Shown in pieces: positions 45,591 through 56,977 of a stretch of 64,000 nt of DNA. Below the pieces are notes generated by a model, which was not told the origin of the DNA, did not search any database, and worked only from the letters and a program-made list of their open reading frames with translations. The stretch is from Massariosphaeria phaeospora. Taxonomy: Eukaryota > Ascomycota > Dothideomycetes > Pleosporales. The DNA lies in contig JAADJZ010000024.1 in assembly GCA_011032825.1 (NCBI GenBank), forward strand, positions 434,001 through 498,000. Direction: 5' to 3'. The translations under genes were made by a program, and so were the position numbers. Position 1 is the first letter of the stretch. Each line of letters starts with the position of its first letter.

Positions 45591-46968
45591 TCATAATGCG
45601 GCCCCGAGTCCCATAAGCCCCAGCACTATGCCCACCCAGCACCCTACTTCGCCTCTCCTTTCTGCCGCAATCCCTTCACTTGATGTGGTAGAGGCTGCGC
45701 CATTATAACTGGGGCTACTGAAACCTCCTGGACTTGCTACTTCTGTGATGCTGGCTTCGAAGCCTGACTTCGGCATTGTCATTGACATAGTGAGCGGGGC
45801 GTTCGTAACTGTAGCAGTGACTGCAGTGCCGCTGGAACTGACGACAATAACGGTCTGTCCAGCGGTATCCGTTGTGAGCGCCACGAATGTTGCTACAGGG
45901 CCTGAGCCGAGAGTGGTGGAGAGCCCAGGCGTGAGAGTCAGAATAGCAGAACCCAGTGTGATGGGCGCACCCACAGAGATTGCAGGCGACCCCTGAGGTG
46001 CAGCAGTAATGGAAAGCGTAGAGAGCCCCTCCAGAGCTGTTTGTTCGAGTTTATTCGTATTCTGACCGGCCGGCACTGACTGAGGACCATCATTCGGAGG
46101 GGAAGTATCGCCTGTGGGAGCGGATGACTGTGTGTTGGGCTGTGGTCCAAGCTGCGAATTGCCAATTCTAGAGACTATCTCCATCAACAGGTCACCGCCC
46201 TGACTCTGTGCAGGTGATGGTGGTGCAGGTCCTGTTTGAGCAGGAGCCTGGTCCGTTCCCAAAGTTTGTATGTTTCCGTGACTGGGTTCTGGTTCTCCTG
46301 GTCCGCTACTAGGTTCATCGTTCGGCCGAGGATTGTTGGGCGGAGGATCGTTAGGTAGAGGACTATTGGCTGGGGGTGTACTAGGCGGGGGAGCGTCGGG
46401 TGAAGGAGCGTCGGGTGAAGGAGCGTCGGGTGAAGGAGGATTAGGTGAAGGGGCATTAGGAGAAGGAGTATCAGGAGGAGGATTATTGGGCGGAGGCGCG
46501 TCAGGTGGAGGCGCGTTCGGCGGAGTATTAGGCGGAGTATCGGGTGCAGGAGTGTCGGGAGGAGTGTCGGGCGGAGGGGTATCTGGAGGAGGCACGTCAG
46601 GCGGAGGCGGTGCGACGCTGGTGTGAATAACGATGATCGACGGGGTTTGTAGAACGAAGAGACTCGGCTGAGGAGGAGGCGTCTCGATCGGCCCAGGGTC
46701 CGTCTCCCATCCCGTCGCCGGGCTCTCGACGATGATGAGCTGAGAGTCCGGGAACGACTTTATGATGGGTTTGACCAGGTTGACCTCGGTCTCCTGCTCT
46801 CCCAAGGCTGTGGTGGTGATGCTTGGATCCGTGATAGTAGCGTCTGCTGTGTTTTCTAGGCTTGGTTAGTCGACGTTGAAACTCCAGAGGCAGTCAGCAC
46901 TGCGTACGTGGTATTGCAGTAGTGACAGTAGCGAGCAAAACGAGGGTGAACAGCTCCGAGGGTAGCAT
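45591..46968 (-). CDS. Proline-rich GPI-anchored cell-surface protein
   Basis: Two exons on the minus strand (46908-46968 and 45591-46855), with a 52-nt intron, encode 441 aa. Exon 1 supplies the signal peptide (MLPSELFTLVLLATVTTA). Residues about 85-200 are a Pro/Asp/Ser/Asn repeat region of the PPPDTPP and PSPDAPSPDAP type. The following Ser/Thr/Gly region has the ITLGSAILTLTPGLS and TVIVVSSSGTAVTAT patterns seen in many Pezizomycotina surface proteins. The end (SSEGIAAERRGEVGCWVGIVLGLMGLGAAL) has a small-residue site followed by a hydrophobic tail, fitting a GPI-attachment signal. The product is likely displayed at the plasma membrane or cell wall. The repeat at 46385-46460 (15-nt units) may vary between strains. 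Confidence 0.82.
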
Positions 46969-47480
46969 TTTGTACAGTAGGATCTCTGTGCGAGCCTGGG
47001 GAAGCTATGGGGTCAAGGGGGGAAATGAAGTAGATATAGCAGGCCAGACGGAGCGACCTTGAGCGGCCCCATAACTTGACTGTCCATGTTCGTATTTAGG
47101 GAGGTATGAGGCTTCTCGCAAACTCCGTTCGTGGAGATGGGTGGCTGATAGCTCGTATCTGTAGGTTGAGGAGACACCATGCCAAGATGGCCCCCACACT
47201 CCGACACTCGCATTCATCTTGTAGTTCGTATTCAGACGCAATCCATGTGATCTTGCTCGTATTGCGTCTGTCTGTCGATGCGCGTCGCGTTCGAACGCGT
47301 GCGAACCCACATTTACAGATTGTGGTCCATGGTGCCCCGCCGCTTGGCCGAAACGGGTCACGGACCTCGGTAGATCGGAAGCGGATGAACCTGTCCTCCA
47401 CCAGGTTTTCAGGAGCATGGTGCATCAACAACACACGGAACCGCAGTCAAAGCGGGGCTAAAACTCTATAGGGACGACTG
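46969..47480. other. Divergent intergenic region
   Basis: Promoter of the GPI-protein gene and the lost 5' part of the peptidase relic. No gene is recognised. Confidence 0.45.
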
Positions 47481-48627
47481 TGATGGCCCATAGTCGACGT
47501 TCCGAATCGAACTCGGCACGCCGCCGCGACAGACCCGCGTCCTTCCAGCGTCCGACCCATCCTCGCTCCCGGAGGCATGCTCCGGCAACGACCGATGCGC
47601 AACGGACACTTCGTCGACATGGGATGAATATGGATCATACGAGCTGAATACTTTCCTGGAGTAACAGGTTGGGTTGGAGATGGCCTATACGGCTCCGATA
47701 CCTTGACGTTGGGCTGGATAGGAGACGGGATGCCGTCGTTAAGAATCAATCATCAGCCGGGACGGTCACAAAGGACTTCTCTGGGCAGCCTCTTACTGAG
47801 TCCTCGACCTGTCAATTTCACAGATTACAAGAACCCCATACCGAACTTGCTACAGAACCTAAGAAACGCGACCACTCCAACACCAAGATCGTCCTGGAGG
47901 TCACATAATCTGGCACCGAAAGTGTTTGGCAGCCTCGTTTTGAAAGGCTACGACACCAGTCGGTTCGTGCCAAATGGGAATCCCACAGTGAGCTTTGAAG
48001 TCGCTCCGCAGGTGTCTGGAGAGTCGGGGAAGACTATCTTCCACACTGGTACTTTTCAGTAAAAAGAGCGGCAAATAATACCCAGTTCGTGGTGGGGCGG
48101 ACGTTCCTTTAAAGTGCTTACCTCACTGCGGATGGTGCACGGAATACATTTAACCTACCTCGGGCTTTAGCACAGACATCGTCGCCCGGGGGTAACACGT
48201 CTCGTACCAGCTCGGGCCTAAGTACGGGTATATTGTTGGCGTAGCGGTCGGCGAGGATGCAGTTCTCATGGTCATAGCCGCTGTCTTTTGGGCACTCTCT
48301 CGTCGCAACCACAAGGCCAAGGGTGAAGAACCGCACGAGCTGGATGATACGGAAGTTCAAGATAACGCGACACATGAAGTTCCTGCAGGGCAAATCAAGC
48401 ATGAAGTACGCGATGGGCTTAAGCATGAAGTCTTTGGTGATTCGCATCCAAAAACCGAGCTGTATGCTGGGGCAGATCATCAAATGCCTGTGATGGTCTA
48501 CATTCCAGGAGCTACCAGCGGAAGTGATCAAGTACGAGTTGGAAAGCGAAGGGTATCATCGAGGGGCAGATATCTTATCAAAGGTTCTCAGGAAAGACGA
48601 CAAAATGCCTCTATCCCTGCTGATTGA
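47481..48627 (+). pseudogene. Aspartic-peptidase-like (A1 fold) membrane protein, broken
   Basis: Pieces of a fungal aspartyl-protease-like surface protein appear in order. STFRIELGTPPRQTRVLPAS and DTSSTWDEYGSYEL lie near 47494-47660, then VGDGLYGSDTLTLG in another frame. Next comes PKVFGSLVLKGYDTSRFVPN (about 47920-47980), the typical SLxLGGYDxSRF-like mark. A single membrane helix (YIVGVAV...MVIAAVFWAL, about 48228-48300) and a charged cytoplasmic tail finish at the stop at 48625. In-frame stops are TAG at 47491, where relatives have Trp (GPWSTF), and TAA at 47662; frames change at about 47665 and again before 48228. The usual active-site DTG/DSG motifs are not seen in the surviving parts. 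Confidence 0.7.
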
Positions 48628-49142
48628 ATGGCAACCGTGAATGGTGGTCTTTTGGGGGTGTTAATCCGACATGTGCAAACTAGGGCTGTTACACAGAAAC
48701 CATTGCGCCAAGCATCCCTTCATACCTTCGCTATCCAAGTCAGCGCCAACGAACGGACCGTTTTAGAACTCCAACATGCATGAAGACAAAACTTTCTTGT
48801 TTACTGAATATACTGAAAACAAAGACATGCATTCAACAGTTGTCGACAAGCTGCGGGATGCGGTGCACCATGTGCTGTTTGCGGAAATCGAAGTGATGTT
48901 TGTTTCCGGCGTTCTTTATTGGCAAGAAAGAAAAGCAACCATTCACCTCCAACGGCCTCATGCTTGAAACAAGAGCTTTCAGGCACCTTCCATCTAAGAC
49001 TCTCATACTTTGCGACAAACACTGCGAGTGTCAGTAAAGCGCAAATTGTTTGGTGCGCCCCCAGTATTAATGGCTTTGCATGTTTGCTAACGCAAGTACA
49101 GCAGACCAATTCGAGAAAACAGCATCCGCAACCAAACATCAA
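48628..49142. other. Intergenic, 0.5 kb
   Basis: Promoter side of the AT-hook gene; nothing else is recognised. An in-frame ATG at 49080 could extend that gene by 21 residues. Confidence 0.45.
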
Positions 49143-50818
49143 ATGGCATCCGGTTATCCCCGCGCAGGCCCCAGTCGTTGGGCGCAAGAGCCCATCACTC
49201 TCTCCGATTCAGAGGACGCCATGGATTCAGAGGACATCATGTCAACAAGCGACGAGGGATCGATGAGCGAGGAATTGATGAGCAAGGAAGCCAATGACCG
49301 CCGCATTCGGCAAGCTATCACCTATCTTGCGTCTAAGGGCGGCTCAGATGCACCCTACACGTACGAGGATCGCGTCGAGAAAATCAAACAGTACATAATA
49401 CACCAGTACCCAGAGGATGGTTGTGCATTCGATCCGAATTTGTTTCGACAACTGAAGACCATGGTCCGAGAGGAGCAAGAGCAGTTAGATCTTGAGGACA
49501 CTGACAGAGAGACGTTGGACCCGATCGAGGCCTTGTATAGAGGAGATTACAGGCCTTTGACACCAATCACGCCAGAGCTCCCACCCCTCCAACCCCGAGC
49601 ACCCGTCCGACATCGTTCACTTTCCACTTCGAAAGCGCCTTCCAAACAGGCCGAGGCTCGTGAAATGGAATGGCTCTATGGTGGTCCTAAAAACGGAAAA
49701 GAAGAATGGCACAAAGACTTTCCGCCCTCTCTTCCTTTCGGCGAAACGTTGTACATGCAGGAATGGGAGAGCATGATGATCAACTACGATCTGGCCGAAA
49801 GTGCAAAGAAGACTGCAGACGATAAAGACCCTCTTGTGCAAACCGACGTCCCATACGACGCCGTCAAAAAGTCCGGACGTTTCTCCAAGGGTCCATATGA
49901 TTCCGGATCGCGGTTCAAGCTCCCTGAAATTGAGGACGGTGACTGGCACACGGTCAACAACGCTATTGTCAGGTTAGCCAATCTGGAGGATTACGTGGAG
50001 ACACATAATACCGCCAACCATGTTCAAGAGACGGGGAAAGATTATGCTCCTCGTATCTTCTTGCCCAAAGTCATCATGACTCCTCAAAATCACGGATATG
50101 AAACTTCTACTCCAAGAAGAAGCCAGTCTGCGGCTTCGCAAAGCTCGGCGAAACGCGGATATTGTAAGTCCTCTCTTTCACAGCTATAATTTACCTTGCT
50201 AACACTTAGCCAGCCATTCCACCTCCTACTAGACGCCCCTCAACGCCCAAAGCTACCGCCGGCCCGTCCAAAGCTACCGCCGGCCCGTCCACAGCCCCCC
50301 GCCCTTCCAGCAGCAAATACGGCACCATCAACCCCGACGTCCGTCCCGCCGAATACCGCAAGCCTAGCCAGAGCACGGACAAAGGCAAAGGCAAAGCCCC
50401 TATGCGCACCCCGTCTGCATCCAGCTCGATCCGTATTCCCCCCGTGCTTGTCGACGGTGAAACCGGCGAGCCGGTCGTCAGGCACTTGAGCCACATCCCC
50501 GCGCACCACACGACCGTGAAGCCCAAAGCCAATGTCGCGGCCGCGTCAGCCCCTCCTCCTCCTACTACCACCATCGCCCCTGCCGGTAAGCGCGGTCCTG
50601 GACGGCCAAAGGGTAGCGGTAAGAGGAAGCTGTCCACTGCTGATTACGAGGGACCGCTTGCGAGGGCGAAGCAGGCGAAGACGTTTAATAACACGCCGGC
50701 CAAGAAGGCTCTAGGGAAGAAGGCTAAAACTGTGGGGTTCAGGAATCCGTCGGTTACGGCGGCGGGATTTGAGACTGTTAAGCGTGGGACTACGAGGAGT
50801 GGTACGAAGTTCAGGTAG
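49143..50818 (+). CDS. AT-hook-containing nuclear protein
   Basis: Two exons (49143-50163 and 50214-50818), with a 50-nt intron (GTAAGT donor, TAGCCAG acceptor), encode 541 aa. The ATG at 49143 has the better context (CAAATGG); an upstream in-frame ATG at 49080 is possible. The N-terminus is acidic and Ser-rich (LSDSEDAMDSED). A helical region (residues about 45-120) and an unknown middle part follow. Residues 360-450 are Pro/Ser/Lys-rich with a tandem KATAGPS duplication. Near residue 467 is a good AT-hook core (KRGPGRPKGSGKR), flanked by further basic clusters. AT-hooks bind the minor groove of AT-rich DNA, so a chromatin role in the nucleus is inferred. I cannot name the family. Confidence 0.78.
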
Positions 50819-51045
50819 GTGGGCGATGTAATGGAATGGGATGGAATGGGACGGAGTGGGATGTTGTGGTTTTCTTATGTTTTCGAGTCGGAGAATAGAT
50901 GTGTGGTAGTTTTTTTTCCTTAGAATACATGTTAATGCGAATTCATCGTCGTTACTTATACACCACTCTGCACTGCATGCATGCACCTACCCCGTCCCTC
51001 TCTCTATTCATCTACTTATATCGCCCACACCGCATACATAAAATC

Positions 51046-52448
51046 TCACGTCATAATCCCCACCCACCCCGCTCTCCCCACAAACCCCTCCACACCCTCA
51101 TCGCTCTCGACCTCAGCCGCTAGCCGCCCTGTCACCACACTCCTTTCATACTCCCTGCCCCGAACCAGAAACGCGTCGAAGCCTCCCTCGCCTTCTTTGT
51201 CGTTGTCTTTCACCCAGACGCCTTTCTTCCCGCGTTGCGTAAACCCGCTTGAGCGCCGGTCGAACGCGAGGAACCAGTGGCGTTGGTGCATCGAGCCGAT
51301 GCTGTTGGTGGCGCCGGGGTAGGCGTTGGTGAGGTGGGTTTGGGTGGTTTCGTCGGTGTCGGTGTCGACGTCGGTGTCAACGTCGGTGTCGGTGTCGATG
51401 TCAACGCTGTCCTGCTCTGGGGGTGCTGGGGGTGGGGTCGAGTCTGAGGGGTCGAAGTCGGAGTCGGAGTCGGAGTCTGTGGAGCTTTCGTTTGCGGGGG
51501 GTCTTTTGAGTTTGAGGGTTCTCGTGGATTTGGGTCTTCTGGGTTTTTGGAGGGGCGGGTTCGGTCTTTGCAGGTAGTTCGTTGAGGGGAGGCGTAGTGT
51601 GATTGTGTAGTTCTTGGGGAGCAGGGTGCCGTGCAAGCGGAGGCGGATGTGGTGGGATTGGAATGCTGAGATTAGTTTGCTGTTTTCGGGGGTGGTGTTA
51701 GATTTGGATTTGGATGCGGAGTTAGAGTCTTCCTCGTCCGTGGTTTGGGGTGAGAGCGGTTTGTTGATGCTGCGAGGGAGAATATTGTAAGTTCCTGTGT
51801 CCCAGATGAGGAGGGAGCCGGTTTTATGGGAGGCGGATTCGATGAGGTTATTCTGAGGGTGTGAGACACAGAGTATTTGACAGACTCGCAGCTTGTCGTC
51901 TTTGAAGATTAGGAGAAAGTGACTAACCCAGAGATTGTGCACTCTTGTCTCAATGGCCATTCTGCCTATGCTCTTGGAGTTTGGGTTGCCTAGTAGGCCT
52001 TTGGGGATTGCGAAGGACATGGTGCTTGATGCTGAGAACTGGAGTCGGAGGTCATCTGGTGTATGTATTAGTATACGCTCTCATACTTGTGGGAAATGTG
52101 AGGTTTACAATGCACTCCAGCTCTCGGATGATTGTGTTGATGAACAACGAAATGATGGCCATGATCGTGCTGGTTCTTTTGATAGAGGTCTGCAAACTGT
52201 TCAATAGAGAGTCTTGGGGCATCAGCCGACGTGACTTTTGAAGCCTTAGATAGGTGCTCTTTGAAATAGGCAAGATGGTCTTCTATCTTTGCTTTACCCG
52301 CTTCTATTGCAGCTAACGTGGGCTCGACGCTTGTGAGGGGACAACTTCGTTTACGTTTGCGGTCGGGTATGACGCTCTCCGAGGTCTTCCGTGGCTTTGA
52401 CATCCGCGGTGGAGATATATCTCGTGCAAGACTATGTGGTATGTCCAT
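51046..52448 (-). CDS. LigD-type DNA 3'-phosphoesterase domain protein
   Basis: Three exons on the minus strand (52109-52448, 51928-52055, 51046-51852) encode 424 aa. Splicing rebuilds the signature across intron 1: FVVHQHNHPRAGVHYDLRLQ, with Tyr114 split by a 53-nt intron that has a perfect TACTAAT branch. Then come MSFAIPKG, RVHNLW/NNLIES across intron 2, and GSLLIWDTGTY. These match the phosphoesterase domain of bacterial LigD (LigD_N), where the HYD-R motif and further His bind a metal and trim 3' ends during end joining. In fungi the domain occurs alone, without ligase or polymerase, as here. The C-terminal half is variable, with an Asp-rich insert (DSDSDSDFD; DTDTDVDTDVDTDTDE, 51345-51405). 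Nuclear or repair function is inferred from the family. It is divergent from the kinase relic, 188 bases away. Confidence 0.87.
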
Positions 52449-52636
52449 AATAGCTTCTTTGATTCATTAGTGGGTTGCGCGTGTCTGTGAGAGTGGCGAT
52501 TGCTGTGATGCTGGGCCTCGAGGACGTGGCTTTGACGCTAGTCTCTGTCGGGCTAGACTCGGTCCCTCGTCTCAACTTTGTCCGGACGGAAGGCGGCAGA
52601 CATCAGGCTTTACAACATCGTCCATCGCCCATCGTC
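52449..52636. promoter_or_regulatory. Short divergent promoter between LigD-type gene and TPR/kinase locus
   Basis: 188 bases between two ATGs. The frame of the kinase locus stays open upstream to 52475, so its true start could lie inside this interval. No TATA box is visible. Confidence 0.5.
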
Positions 52637-55156
52637 ATGGACGATCTTATCTCTGGGCTGAAGAGAGCCTTTACATATAAACGCGAAAACTCAACCGATG
52701 TTGCAACACTGAGCCCATCTCGAGATGAGACGGCGTCCGAAGAAGAGCTGGGTCAGGTGCTCTTCATCGCAAATGGAGCTCTGAGTCGTGCTCGGGAGTC
52801 TTCTGACTATCGTCGGTCTGCTGGCCGTCTTCACAAAGAGCTGGAAACTTCCAAGATGCAACTGGAAGAAGCAATCGGGAAATTCAGAGCGTATTCTGCC
52901 CTCAACTGGAGTGCACGGAATGCGCAGTACCTGCTCGCTCGATCTGCTCTGGCACAGATTCACACTATACTAGGAAACTATACGGAGGCTGAATCGATAT
53001 ACAAGTCCGCGTGCTCGCCAATATCTTCAAAACTCCCTCGCTACATCCCGATTCATGAAATGTGTTACAGCAACATGACAGGAGGCACGCGGCAAGACGC
53101 TACGGAAGACGACTTGCTCAACCCTCTTTTCACGTTACATGGTCTGAAGAAAGAGCAAGTTCAGATCACCGTGGAATACTTTCATTTTCTGGCGACTACC
53201 GGCAGAGATATTGATTTAGCAGAAAGACTGGGCAAACAACTACTAGCCCAAGCTCCACCACCATACTAGACACCATATGCACAATGCGACCTGTTTCTTT
53301 CACTGATATGTGTTCTCAACGCTAAAGAAGATTATGTGGCAGCATTTAAACTTCTGCAAGACGTGTCCCAATTTGGCATTGTGCTATTATCGACCGAAGC
53401 TCGACTTTCCACTGGGTTTCTTATGTTTCGGGCTCAAAATTCCGTAGGCTTAGGTCAGCCACAGGATATGCGGAGAGACTTTGTTGTTGCTATGGTCACT
53501 GCGGCAGTTATGTTTGGCTTGTGGCATCCGCTAACGCTTGAAGTCCTTCATCTATACGGGATCACACTTCACACAAGTGGATATACCGAAGAAGCTTCAT
53601 CAATACTAGCCGAATGCTTCATGGGACGCTCATATTGCCTGGGGAATTCCCATCCAAAGACCAAACAGACTTACGCCGAACTGGAGGCCGGTGCAGCTCC
53701 CCAACCATATCTTGAGAAACTGTGCGGTTTCTATGATGCCACACAAAGCGACAAGGGCACACTCTCAATGGCTTATGAACACACTTATCTTGCCACAGTT
53801 ATCGATCTCTACACATCCTCAACAGAAATCCCTTTTGACAAGGTGGAAGCTGCTCTTCAGTCACTCTTGGAGGAAGATAAAAGGCACTTGACAATGAAAA
53901 CAACAGGACATCGCGGCACAGTCCTGCCACGTATTTTACGAGCCCAAGCAAGATGCAAGGTTGAGCAAGGAAAAATCGACGAGGCTATAGCACTTGTAGA
54001 AGGAATCAGTTCGATTGTCGGCAGAAATGTAGAAGGCAACTGCCAATCACAACTAGATATCGTCAACTATCTGGCAAGGAAGAAAGAAACCAGGGCCAAG
54101 GCCAAGGCCACAGTGCTAAGCCGAACGGTCTTCTTTGTCGTTGGGGACAAACTCAAGGAGCACCAAGCTAGTGCGTTCCGAAGGAAGTTACTGGAATTCA
54201 ACTGCACGCATTTCACGTACGACACAATCAAGAACAACCCACTTCCAATTCAAGTGCTAGAGAACATCGGTACCGGGGCCTATGCAATTGTAGAGAGCAT
54301 CAAGATTAGAGAAAGCGCCTACGCACGCAAGTCCATCGCCCTTCCACGATACAATCAAGCGCGAATTCGCGAAACAATTCAAAATGAGATATCCGTCATT
54401 CGGACCCTGATTCATCCGCACATCGTCCAAGTCTTCTGCACGTACGAAGAGAAGACACGCTTCGCGATTGTCCTTGAGCCTCTTGCCAACTGCGACTTGG
54501 AAGCCTATCTGGAGCAGCACGAAAGTCTTTCAGACCGGGACATCGACTATGACGACCTCATGTGGAAATGGCTAGGATGTCTTGCTAATACACTTGCGTT
54601 CATCCATGGGAAAGGGATCCGACATAAGGACATTAAGACACGTAATATCCTGGTGAAAGATTCCGAAGTCCTGTTTGCCGATTTTGGCTCTAGCCACGCG
54701 TTTCTCGACGAAGGGACAAGTGTGACTGAAGGGCCAGCCTTCGGACACACAGTCATGTACTGCGCCCCAGAAGTTGTATCATGGGCCGAACGAGGCAGAT
54801 CAGCGGACATCTTCTCACTCGGCTGCGTCTTCTCTGAAATGGTTACTTCCATGGGTGAACGCTCCATCTCGGATTATTTTGACTACCGTAGTCGGAAAAT
54901 AGACGATGGGTCAGGTTCTACTTCTGAGACTCATGCCTATCATGCCACTTTGGACCTGGTTGATGCATGGTTCGAGAACGAGTTTGACGCATGGTTCGAC
55001 ATCGGACCTTCGTATCTTGATGTGATAAAACCGATGCTGGCAAAAGACCCCGGGTCCAGGCCTACAGCTTGGGCTACAGGTCGAAATATCAGAGAATCTG
55101 CGGGACCCAACTTCGTATGTTGGAACTGTAGTCTTGAGAAGAAGGGTATCGAATAA
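52637..55156 (+). pseudogene. TPR-like / protein kinase gene interrupted by one in-frame TAG
   Basis: One frame runs from the ATG at 52637 to the TAA at 55154 (839 sense codons) and is broken only by a TAG at 53267, codon 211. The sequence before and after the stop is continuous (LAQAPPPY, stop, TPYAQCDLFLSL), so a Gln codon CAG was probably lost. The N-terminal part is helical with TPR-like repeats (LARSALAQIHTILGNYTEAESIY; LHTSGYTEEASSILAE). The C-terminal part is a Ser/Thr kinase: Gly loop IGTGAYAIVE near residue 544, an ARKSI lysine, HKDIKTRN (HRD variant, His about 663), DFGSS at 682 and APE at 710. All core catalytic residues seem present. Stop readthrough, a small unseen intron, or separate starts (ATGs after 53336) would leave a functional kinase, so the pseudogene label is tentative. 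Confidence 0.65.
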
Positions 55157-55864
55157 GATCAGGGATAGTCCTGTGGCAAGGGCCACTTCACCTACTTACT
55201 CACCCAGAACACTCAACAACACACAAGAGCTACCTAGCTCAAGAGAATCAAGTAGCTCTCGCCAACTTTATCTCGTCCACCCCTCCGACAGCTACATGCT
55301 CGGATCTCACGGCAGTCCTGGTCCCGCATAACGCGCGCTACACTGTTACTGGATCGCGTCTCAGGAAGCTATTCATCAATTATGGGAAAGACACATTTTG
55401 GGTAGAGTTGCATTCTAATATCAACCAACCTAAGACAGAGCTTGACGTCCGTCGAGTAAATCAGCTTCCAGTCGTATTGCCGGAGCGCGTTTTTCGCCAT
55501 AATGTAACCAGCCTCCAGACGTATTGCCAGAGCGCAGTTTTCGCCATAATGTCATCCAGCTTCCAGTCGTATTGCCGGGGCGCATGTTCGCCACAATGTA
55601 ATCCTGCTTCCAGTCGTGTTGCCAGAGCGCGGTTTCGTCACAAAGTAATCCAGCTTCCAATGTAACGGAGCATTTTTTTCGCCATACGCAAAAGAACTTG
55701 AGAAAGAAAGAAATGAAATGTATGCCCGGCTGACTGGTCGAAACCCGTCACCTTCGCCAACGAATCCTGTACTCCTCGAACACCCTACTGCCTTGTTGAG
55801 AGGAAATCGCAACAATGGCTAATTGACAAATTCATTCGCGAGGATCTCTGCTCACACGGATATC
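55157..55864. other. Convergent intergenic region with minisatellite
   Basis: Between two 3' ends. Apart from the 47-nt tandem repeat at 55464-55686 nothing is recognised. Open frames across the repeat are by-products of it. Confidence 0.5.
55464..55686. repeat. 47-nt minisatellite, four full units and a partial one
   Basis: Units start at 55464, 55511, 55559, 55606 and 55653 with lengths 47, 48, 47, 47 and a shortened last unit. Each begins GCYTCCAGWCGT and contains TTGCCRGRGCGC and a CGCCAYAATGTAA-like block. Confidence 0.9.
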
Positions 55865-56977
55865 CTAGCCCGTAGATGCTTCGCCGGCCGACTCTTTGTA
55901 CTTGCCAACCCACTGGAAGGTTTCGTGGCACGAGACATCGCAATCGCAGACCGGAGGGAACTTGTCGTCTTGCGCGCGGCCAGCCTGTCCTGTCATGTAT
56001 GACTCTAGGTATGACACACGCGGAGAATGTACCTCTGGAGCTGGGACGTCGAGTTTTATGCCGCCTTTGCAATCTTCGTAGAGTTCGTTCAGCTCGAGCT
56101 TGGTGAATCTTGCCTGAAGGTCGGTTATCTTGCGGAGTTCGTTGAAGCTCTTCTCCTCTAGCTCGTCAAAGAAATTTTCGACGACAAAGTCCTTGAAGGT
56201 AACGAAGACCTCTGCAGCCCGTACGTATATCATGCGATGGAGCTTCCGGGGACACGGATGAGTGTCGTGCCAGACAATAGGGCCTAGATTGCGGGGACCA
56301 TGCGCGTTGTTTGGACCTGGTAGTATGAGGCGGATCCCATCGAGGTTCGGGAGTTCTTCGAGGACGTCACAGGTTGTTCGGGGTTTGCCGGTATCATGGT
56401 GGACGTAGGCAATAGTAATCTTGAGGAAGTGTAGGAAAGAGTCGAAATCGAGGTTAAGACACAGTTTGCGGATACCGTGCTTAAAGGTAGCGAATCGGCG
56501 TAGTTCGGGATAGAGCTTCGGCTCTTTCATGTACATCCGGCGGAGATCAACCGTCTCCTCGTCTTGAAGCTGGCTGTACGGCTCTACCATTTGATGGAAA
56601 GTACCAAGACGCTTGAGAGTTCGCTCGAATTCGGAGAAAGAGGTGGCTAGGATGCACAATCCCCCTTGGTATTCCGAACTGCCGTTCAAGCAAAGCTCAA
56701 GCACAAGCGCGCGCATGTTTCGAGAGACTGCCATCAGAGCTGTTGACGCGCCCAGCTGGTGGTATATCTCGAATGCTGTCATATCCCGGTGACAGCTTGC
56801 CGCGTTGCCTTTGTGAAGGCAGTTGGTGAGGATTCGCACTTTGAGCTCGTCCGGGAGGCCATCCCAGTCGAACACGGCGAACTCTGGCTCGGGGGTTACA
56901 GAGAACCTCCACAAAGACGTGCTGATCCCACTGAGGGGACTGTAGGTCGCCTGCCCAAGATTAGTACTGACGCTCAT
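55865..56977 (-). CDS. Hypothetical F-box-like protein
   Basis: Minus-strand single exon, 370 aa from the ATG at 56977; the frame stays open upstream but has no ATG. Residues about 39-52 (WDGLPDELKVRILTNCL) look like the start of an F-box, a pattern widespread in Dothideomycetes proteins of 300-450 aa. The remainder is globular with several Leu-rich helices (HGIRKLCLNLDFDSFLHFLK; VLEELPNLDGIRLILPG) and a short Cys cluster near the C-terminus (CDCDVSC). There is no signal peptide or membrane segment. F-box function is inferred from the short N-terminal match only. Confidence 0.72.
   Translation of the reverse strand: MSVSTNLGQATYSPLSGISTSLWRFSVTPEPEFAVFDWDGLPDELKVRILTNCLHKGNAASCHRDMTAFEIYHQLGASTALMAVSRNMRALVLELCLNGSSEYQGGLCILATSFSEFERTLKRLGTFHQMVEPYSQLQDEETVDLRRMYMKEPKLYPELRRFATFKHGIRKLCLNLDFDSFLHFLKITIAYVHHDTGKPRTTCDVLEELPNLDGIRLILPGPNNAHGPRNLGPIVWHDTHPCPRKLHRMIYVRAAEVFVTFKDFVVENFFDELEEKSFNELRKITDLQARFTKLELNELYEDCKGGIKLDVPAPEVHSPRVSYLESYMTGQAGRAQDDKFPPVCDCDVSCHETFQWVGKYKESAGEASTG

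Noticed and set aside
51326..51577. Val/Ser-rich frame on the plus strand
   Set aside because: It is the complement of the Asp/Thr repeat in the LigD-type gene.
55408..55815. Several open frames on both strands (about 75-87 aa)
   Set aside because: They exist only because the 47-nt repeat lacks stops in some frames.
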